Source: an uncultured Burkholderiales bacterium
GTDB taxonomy: Bacteria > Pseudomonadota > Gammaproteobacteria > Burkholderiales > Burkholderiaceae_C
NCBI GenBank assembly: GCA_903871865.1
Contig: CAIQIL010000578.1
Span: forward strand, 1-12,016
Reading direction: 5' to 3'
DNA length: 12,016 nucleotides
The position numbers were made by a program, and so were the translations under genes. The stretch's first letter is position 1. Every line of letters begins with the position of its first letter. Positions 7,377-12,016 of this stretch are shown here, piece by piece. The notes beneath the pieces are model-generated. The model saw only the letters and a list, made by a program, of their open reading frames with translations, did no database searches and was not told the DNA's origin.

Positions 7377-8134
7377 ACCCGGCTGTGGCCTTGCATGGCG
7401 CGCGCTCTCCGCGTGGCTGGAACCGCCCTGTGCGGCCGGTGGCGCTGGTGCTGGTCGGGGCCGCGGTGCTCTTGCTGTGGGGTGCGTTGATGGTGGCGGC
7501 CACCTGGTACGTCTATGCCCGCTGGGACGCCATCGTCGAGCTGCGCCAGCACCCGATCACATTGCGCCTGCCCGAGGGGCTGCAAGCCCTGGCCGAGGTG
7601 TCGGCACCCTTGCAGGCCCGGGTGAACCTGGCGCCGCGGGTGGTGGTGCCGGTGCACCAGACCTTGGCAGTCGAGGTGTCTGACAGCCTGCAGGCCCGAG
7701 CGCGTCTGCAGACCCGGGTGCCGGTGGACACGGTGGTGCACGTCGAGCAAAGCGTGCCGGTGCGCACCTCGCTGCAGCTCAGCGTGCCGGTGGTGAGCTG
7801 GCTGCCGCATTTCGAGGTCACGGTGCCCCTGGTGCTGGACTTGCCCGTCACGCTGGACGTACCGATCCAGATCGATGTGCCGCTCGACCTCGACGTGCTG
7901 GCCAGCGGCGAACTGCGCGCGCCCTTGCAGGTGCCGCTGGACCTGGACCTGCGTTTGCGCCCCGAGGTGCGGGGGAACTTGCAGGTGGGCATCAGCCGGC
8001 AGATGGCCTTCCGCCTGCTGGGGCCGATGCCGCCCATGCCGGTGCTGATCGAGCATGCGCGCCTGAACCTGCCGTTCAGCCAGCCCCGCCTGCGACAGCG
8101 CGGCGACGGCGAGGCCAACCAGGCCGCCCGCTGA
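7373..8134 (+). CDS. Membrane-anchored Val/Pro-rich repeat protein, copy 2 (function unknown)
   Basis: A 253-residue product starting at a GTG that overlaps the previous stop as GTGA, which implies translational coupling. A basic N-terminus (RSPRGWNRPVRP) is followed by a transmembrane helix at about 23-48 (positive-inside, so the C-terminal part should be periplasmic). Then come about 200 residues of the same kind of repeat as its neighbour: VVVPVHQTLAVEV, RVPVDTVVHVEQSVPVRT, TVPLVLDLPVTLDVPIQ, IDVPLDLDVL and LQVPLDLDLRLRP. The layout anchor - ELRQxxxxLRLPEGL - beta repeats - short NLPF ending parallels copy 1 (ALREQQALVRLPDAL), so the pair probably arose by tandem duplication with divergence. 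A longer version of this frame upstream is only a shadow of copy 1. The function is unknown. A cell-envelope structural or scaffold role is a guess. Confidence 0.75.
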   Translation: MNPAVALHGARSPRGWNRPVRPVALVLVGAAVLLLWGALMVAATWYVYARWDAIVELRQHPITLRLPEGLQALAEVSAPLQARVNLAPRVVVPVHQTLAVEVSDSLQARARLQTRVPVDTVVHVEQSVPVRTSLQLSVPVVSWLPHFEVTVPLVLDLPVTLDVPIQIDVPLDLDVLASGELRAPLQVPLDLDLRLRPEVRGNLQVGISRQMAFRLLGPMPPMPVLIEHARLNLPFSQPRLRQRGDGEANQAAR

Positions 8135-8153
8135 AGGTCATCCCAGGGTCATC

Positions 8154-8175
8154 CCCGGGGCGGGGGCACCCCGGG
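8154..8175. terminator. GC hairpin after the repeat-protein pair
   Basis: CCCGGGG at 8154-8160 pairs perfectly with CCCCGGG at 8169-8175 across an 8-nt loop, beginning 19 nt after the stop of copy 2. No T-tract follows. It may mark the 3' end of the two-gene transcript. Confidence 0.35.
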
Positions 8176-8286
8176 CGCTGGAGGGCTGTGACATGTGCAC
8201 TCCCGCGTTGACGGGGGCACGGCCTGCGAGCACGGCGTTTATCCCGGGTGTGTTTTGCGTCGCTCGGGGCCATAGTCATCTCCGTG

Positions 8287-8304
8287 GGGGATGGCAACAT
8301 CCCC
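8287..8304 (+). promoter_or_regulatory. GCAA tetraloop hairpin in the leader of the first diguanylate cyclase gene
   Basis: GGGGATG and CATCCCC form a perfect 7-bp stem closed by GCAA, a GNRA-type tetraloop. It ends 26 nt before the GTG at 8331. It sits where an mRNA leader would be and could influence ribosome access or RNA stability. It does not match a c-di-GMP riboswitch that I can recognise. The role is inferred from position only. Confidence 0.35.
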
Positions 8305-8330
8305 TGTGATGTGGCTGAGGCTGTACGGGA

Positions 8331-9611
8331 GTGGCTGGCGTGGGCACGGCGGTGATGCGGTCGGATGGGGCGATGTCGGTGGAAGCCGAGCACGCTGAGC
8401 GGGTCGAGCAAACCCTGGCTCAGGGTTTTCCTGCGCTGTCGTTCCCTGCGGCACTGGAAACCCATTTCCTGAGCCAGGCCGAAGGCAGCCGCCGCCGGGC
8501 GATCACCGAAGCGGGACTGGCCGCCGTGTTCTTGTTTGCCGGCATGGTCGTGGCGGACGTGCTGCTGACACCGGACACCGTGAAGTTCGCCCTGTGGGTG
8601 CGCCTGCTGGTGTTCGGTCCCGTCGTGCTGATCGGGTTGGTGGTGCTGAACGTGCTGCGCATCCCCTGGCTCACCGAATGGCTGATCGTGCTGGCGGGGA
8701 TGTTCGCGGTGGCGTTGACGGCGCTGATCCTGCTGCAGGCAGAGGGGCGTTGGGCCGTGGCGCGGCTGGTCGAGATCAACATCATCGTGGTCTACACCTG
8801 CACCCTGGCGCGCTTCTGGCCGGCGCTGGCCCTGGGGGCGTTCACCTTCGCCGTGCAACTGGGCCTGGTCAGCGTGTTGCCCGATTTCACGGGCGTGCTG
8901 GCCATCAACACGACCCTGTTGCTGGGCGCGGTCGCCGTGTTCACGCTGTACGGCAACTACACCCTGGAGCGCGACGAGCGCCTGGCCTACCTGTTGGCGC
9001 AACGTGAGCAGGCGCTGCAGGATGCGTTGCACACCTCGCACCAGCAGCTGACCCGCATGGCCCGGACCGATGCCCTGACCGAGGTGGCCAACCGCCGCCA
9101 CGCCGAAGATTTCCTGGCGCAGACCTGGGCGCACGCGCAGCAGCGGCAGACGCCGATGGCGCTGGTCATGATCGACATCGACCACTTCAAGCGCTACAAC
9201 GACCACCACGGACACCTCAGCGGGGACCGCTGCCTGCAAGCCGTGGCGCGGGCGCTGAGCGCCTGCTCGCGCCGCGCCGGTGACCTGGTGGCGCGCTTGG
9301 GGGGCGAAGAGTTCGTGCTCGTCATGAACGACATCGACCATGCCTCGGCCCTGAGCGTGGCCCAGCGCATCCAGGCCAGTGTCCAGGCGCTCGGTGTGCC
9401 CCATGGTGGCTCGCCGGGTGTGCCAGTCGTCACGGTCAGCGTGGGCGTGGCGTCGATGCGGCCGCGGCCTGGCGATGAGGCATTGCTGCTGATGAAACGT
9501 GCCGATGACGCGCTGTATGCCGCCAAGGCACAGGGCCGCAACCGCGTCTGCGACATGGGTTGCGATGGCGTGATCCATTGCGCACCGGCGGGTGGGGAGG
9601 GCAGGGCATGA
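8331..9611 (+). CDS. Membrane diguanylate cyclase (GGDEF), copy 1
   Basis: A 426-residue membrane diguanylate cyclase, predicted to make cyclic di-GMP from two GTP. About six hydrophobic helices fill residues 60-210 and form a membrane sensor of unidentified type. A linker helix (about 213-240) leads into the GGDEF domain with RTDALTEVANRR, MIDIDHFKRYNDHHGH and the active-site signature GGEEF at 324-328. RAGD at 315-318 lies exactly five residues before GGEEF, so the inhibitory I-site for c-di-GMP feedback is present. No EAL domain is fused. The GTG at 8331 is used. In-frame ATGs at 8355 and 8373 are plausible alternatives that leave all domains intact. The stop overlaps the start of the next gene (ATGA), whose product is a paralogue. 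The signal sensed cannot be read from the sequence. Confidence 0.93.
   Translation: MAGVGTAVMRSDGAMSVEAEHAERVEQTLAQGFPALSFPAALETHFLSQAEGSRRRAITEAGLAAVFLFAGMVVADVLLTPDTVKFALWVRLLVFGPVVLIGLVVLNVLRIPWLTEWLIVLAGMFAVALTALILLQAEGRWAVARLVEINIIVVYTCTLARFWPALALGAFTFAVQLGLVSVLPDFTGVLAINTTLLLGAVAVFTLYGNYTLERDERLAYLLAQREQALQDALHTSHQQLTRMARTDALTEVANRRHAEDFLAQTWAHAQQRQTPMALVMIDIDHFKRYNDHHGHLSGDRCLQAVARALSACSRRAGDLVARLGGEEFVLVMNDIDHASALSVAQRIQASVQALGVPHGGSPGVPVVTVSVGVASMRPRPGDEALLLMKRADDALYAAKAQGRNRVCDMGCDGVIHCAPAGGEGRA
9594..9600 (+). promoter_or_regulatory. Ribosome binding site of the second diguanylate cyclase gene
   Basis: GGGGAGG lies 7 nt before the ATG at 9608, inside the end of the first cyclase gene. 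It supports 9608 over the in-frame ATG at 9560. Confidence 0.55.
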
Positions 9612-10849
9612 GCCTCGTGATGGCGGTGCGCGACTGGGTGCGCCGGGACCACCGGCAGCCTGTGCTGCGCTTTGGTGACGCGGCACAGGAGCAGCGCTTC
9701 ATCGACAGCACCCAGGACGCCCGCATCCGCCACTTCATGGTCAGTGGCGTGGTGGCCTTGGTGATCTTCAACCTGTTCTTGCTGTCCGACTGGTTGATGG
9801 CGCCCGACACGTTCTGGTTGGCGGCCCGCTTGCGCTTGCTGGTGTTCACCCCGGTGGCACTGGCCGTGTTGTACCTGCCCTGGCGGCGCATCGACCTGGT
9901 GAAGGCAGTGCCGGCGCATGTGTTGGAGGGCGTCGTCGTGGCCAGCGGCGTGGCGGCAGCGATGTGCCTGACCGTGGTGCTCATCGCCACGGACAGTCCC
10001 TATGCCGGCATGTACCGCTGCGGGCTCTTGCCCATCCTGGTGTATGGCACGCTGGTGCAGCGCTTCCGCTTCCGCTTCGCGCTGCTGTTTGCCGCCTGCG
10101 TGGTGGCCTGTCACCTGGCATCGCTGTGGCTGGCCATGGGCCGGCCCTCGCCCTACCCGGAGATCGAAGCGCCGGCCTTCCTCGTGCTGGTGGTGGTGGC
10201 GGGCTACACCCTCATCATGAACTTCCGCATGGAGAAGGAGGAGCGCCACCGCTTCCAGCAGAAGGAGCGTCAAGCCCTGCTGCGCAGCGAGTTGGAGGCC
10301 TCGCAGGCGCAGATGGCCGCGCTGTCGCGCCAGGATGCCCTGACCGGTGTGCCCAACCGACGGCGCTTTGACGAGGTGGCCCAAGCGCAGTGGCGCCAGC
10401 ACGAGCGTTCGGGCGAATGCCTGGCGGTGTTGCTGGTCGATGTGGACCATTTCAAGGCCTACAACGACCACCATGGCCACCCCGCGGGCGACCAGTGCCT
10501 CAAGCTCGTGGCGCAAGCCTTGCAAACCGCCTTGCGTGAGCCCGACGCGGCCCTGGCGCGTTGGGGCGGCGAAGAATTCATCGTGTTGCTGCCGCACGCC
10601 GATGTGGCCTTGACCGAGGCGGTGGCCGCCCGTTTGTGCGCCGCGGTGCGCATGCTGGGCTTGCGCCATGGCGGGGGCGGGGTGAACGGTGTGGTGACGA
10701 TCAGCGTGGGGGCGGCACTGGCCTGCCCGGCCACCGACCGCAAACAGCTGCCTGCGGTGGCGGGTCAGGCCGATGCGGCGCTGTACCAGGCCAAGCGGGA
10801 TGGGCGCGACCGCCACCGCATGGACGCGGGCAGCCGTGAGCGCTGCTGA
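9608..10849 (+). CDS. Membrane diguanylate cyclase (GGDEF), copy 2, altered I-site
   Basis: A 413-residue paralogue of the preceding protein. Hydrophobic helices fill about residues 38-205, followed by a charged linker helix (about 205-240, MEKEERHRFQQKERQALL) and a GGDEF domain with RQDALTGVPNRRRFDE, LLVDVDHFKAYNDHHGH and GGEEF at 320-324. The substrate-side residues look intact, so it should make c-di-GMP. REPD at 310-313 is six residues before GGEEF instead of five. In register, the I-site Arg and Asp positions hold Glu and Ala, so product inhibition may be weak or absent. The sensor region resembles copy 1: LLSDWLMAPDTFWLAARLRL and LLVFTPVAL match ADVLLTPDT and RLLVFGPVVL. The ATG overlaps the previous stop as ATGA, which implies a coupled two-gene operon. 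Confidence 0.93.
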   Translation: MSLVMAVRDWVRRDHRQPVLRFGDAAQEQRFIDSTQDARIRHFMVSGVVALVIFNLFLLSDWLMAPDTFWLAARLRLLVFTPVALAVLYLPWRRIDLVKAVPAHVLEGVVVASGVAAAMCLTVVLIATDSPYAGMYRCGLLPILVYGTLVQRFRFRFALLFAACVVACHLASLWLAMGRPSPYPEIEAPAFLVLVVVAGYTLIMNFRMEKEERHRFQQKERQALLRSELEASQAQMAALSRQDALTGVPNRRRFDEVAQAQWRQHERSGECLAVLLVDVDHFKAYNDHHGHPAGDQCLKLVAQALQTALREPDAALARWGGEEFIVLLPHADVALTEAVAARLCAAVRMLGLRHGGGGVNGVVTISVGAALACPATDRKQLPAVAGQADAALYQAKRDGRDRHRMDAGSRERC

Positions 10850-10886
10850 GCGTTGCGGCGCGCTGGAACGAGGAGGAGCGAGGGGC

Positions 10887-11453
10887 TCAGCCCTGGGTGA
10901 CGGCTGGGGCCTGAACCTTGGCGTCGCGCAGCACCGCCAGCGCTTCTTGCGACCACGCCACCCAGCTGGCCTCGTACATGATCCCCGTCTTGAGGATGAG
11001 GTGCTGGATGCGCGCTTCGCGTGAGAGCTCGGCCCCGGCAGGGAAGTCGCGCGCCTCGATGGCTTCGTAGGCGGCGAGCTTCTCGGCGTGCAGGGCGGCG
11101 CGGCGCTCGATTTCCTTGTCCAGGCCCAGCGGCCCGACGACGGCGTCGGCGCGCAGGCGCACCATGAGCTCGTCGCGCAGCTCGACCATGGGTGCCGGCT
11201 CGCGCGCCCAGCGCTTGAGCTCCTTGCGGCCGGCCGGGCAGACCTGGTAGAGCTTCTTGCGGGTGCGGCCGCCGTCCGGGGCGGCTTGCGAGGCGATCCA
11301 GCCGGCGGCCTCCATGCGGGCCAGCTCGCGGTAGATCTGCTGGTGGGTGGCGCGCCAGAAAAATCCGATGGATTTGTCGAAGCGGCGGGCCAGGTCGTAG
11401 CCGGAGGAGGACTTCTCCTGCAGCGAGGTCAGCAGTGCGTGGGCCAGGGACAT
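10887..11453 (-). CDS. PadR-family transcriptional regulator
   Basis: A 188-residue regulator. The N-terminal winged helix-turn-helix is of PadR type: LAHALLTSLQEKSSSGYDLA, then FFWRATHQQIYRELARMEAAGW, and a wing with GRTRKKLYQVCPAGRKELKRW. The rest (about 90-188) is the charged helical domain found in the longer PadR proteins and used for dimer formation and ligand response. PadR proteins are usually repressors relieved by a small molecule. It is transcribed away from fadH, and the shared 177-bp gap holds two palindromes of PadR type, so autoregulation and control of fadH are likely. The ATG at 11453 has no visible Shine-Dalgarno and lies only 7 nt from a candidate -10 box, so the transcript may be nearly leaderless. 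The ligand is unknown. Confidence 0.92.
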   Translation of the reverse strand: MSLAHALLTSLQEKSSSGYDLARRFDKSIGFFWRATHQQIYRELARMEAAGWIASQAAPDGGRTRKKLYQVCPAGRKELKRWAREPAPMVELRDELMVRLRADAVVGPLGLDKEIERRAALHAEKLAAYEAIEARDFPAGAELSREARIQHLILKTGIMYEASWVAWSQEALAVLRDAKVQAPAVTQG

Positions 11454-11460
11454 GGCGTGC

Positions 11461-11490
11461 AGTCTAAACGGCCGACACTCAGGTATGCAA
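11461..11490 (-). promoter_or_regulatory. Candidate promoter of the padR-type gene
   Basis: Read on the minus strand, TTGCAT (11490-11485) and TAGACT (11466-11461) are separated by 18 nt. The -35 box is the left arm of operator 1, so binding there would block transcription. The predicted start site falls at or next to the ATG at 11453. Confidence 0.4.
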
Positions 11491-11500
11491 CCAGTTGCAT
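11485..11500. promoter_or_regulatory. Palindromic operator 1, probable PadR site
   Basis: ATGCAAC-CA-GTTGCAT is a perfect 7-bp inverted repeat around two central bases. It matches the style of known PadR operators (ATGT-N8-ACAT-like, often with CAAC/GTTG). The flanks extend the identity with operator 2 to 18 bp (11484-11501). Both arms contain TTGCAT, one on each strand, and each serves as a candidate -35 for one of the divergent genes. Confidence 0.65.
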
Positions 11501-11523
11501 GGTGACGCCAAATCTCCTACATT
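11495..11523 (+). promoter_or_regulatory. Candidate promoter of fadH
   Basis: TTGCAT (11495-11500) and TACATT (11518-11523) are 17 nt apart. The -35 lies in operator 1, and operator 2 would fall just downstream of the predicted start site near 11530. This is a layout suited to repression. The boxes are imperfect, so this is a candidate only. Confidence 0.4.
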
Positions 11524-11537
11524 CATGGCTCGCAGTC

Positions 11538-11553
11538 ATGCAACTGGTTGCAT
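11538..11553. promoter_or_regulatory. Palindromic operator 2, probable PadR site
   Basis: ATGCAAC-TG-GTTGCAT is the exact reverse complement of operator 1. Including flanks (11537-11554), 18 bp are identical in inverted orientation. The centres of the two operators are 53 bp apart, about five helical turns, which would place two bound dimers on the same face of the DNA. Confidence 0.65.
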
Positions 11554-11555
11554 AG

Positions 11556-12016
<461 letters not shown>

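Noticed and set aside
8208..8244. TTGACG and TTTATC as a promoter for the cyclase operon
   Set aside because: The spacing is about 25 nt, too long for a sigma-70 promoter, and no better -10 is present.
8135..8330. c-di-GMP (GEMM-type) riboswitch ahead of the cyclase genes
   Set aside because: Only one GNRA hairpin is visible. The conserved GEMM core elements and the tetraloop receptor arm could not be found.
8076..10816. Two long minus-strand frames opposite the diguanylate cyclase genes
   Set aside because: They mirror the GGDEF coding frames, are rich in His/Gln/Arg without motifs, and disappear as candidates once the plus-strand genes are accepted.
11088..11555. Plus-strand open frame opposite the PadR-type regulator
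   Set aside because: It is a shadow of the regulator gene. It runs through the operator region and has no recognisable domain.

Overview
The window looks like chromosomal DNA from a high-GC betaproteobacterium, most likely order Burkholderiales. This rests on very GC-rich third codon positions, the tssE-tssF-tssG-tssH (clpV) order typical of that group, and the style of the fadH and PadR proteins. The genus cannot be fixed from the sequence alone.

Left part (1-6153, + strand): the distal end of a type VI secretion system (T6SS) operon. It holds the 3' end of tssE (baseplate gp25-like), then complete tssF and tssG (baseplate wedge) and tssH/clpV (the AAA+ ATPase that recycles the contracted sheath). 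The genes are tightly packed: tssF and tssG overlap by 37 nt, and tssG and tssH are 5 nt apart. TssG is long for its family, with two short in-frame hexamer repeats in its extra sequence. The operon seems to end after tssH, where a strong GC hairpin separates it from a convergent gene.

Middle part (6154-8134): a small minus-strand gene encodes an oxidoreductase-like Cys-cluster protein. Divergent from it is a two-gene unit of unrecognised function. Its products are paralogues, each with one N-terminal membrane anchor followed by about 200 residues of valine/proline-rich, beta-strand-like repeats. The two genes overlap by 4 nt (GTGA). This is the least explained part of the window.

Right-middle (8135-10849): a leader region with a perfect GCAA-loop hairpin, then two overlapping (ATGA) genes for paralogous membrane-bound GGDEF diguanylate cyclases. 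Both have GGEEF active-site signatures. Only the first has a correctly spaced RxxD inhibitory site.

Right end (10850-12016): a minus-strand PadR-family regulator diverges from the 5' end of fadH (2,4-dienoyl-CoA reductase). The 177-bp shared control region carries two exact inverted copies of an 18-bp palindromic element. One copy overlaps candidate -35 boxes for both divergent promoters, suggesting an autoregulated PadR switch over an unsaturated fatty-acid oxidation gene. I found no tRNA, rRNA, CRISPR, IS element or prophage signal.
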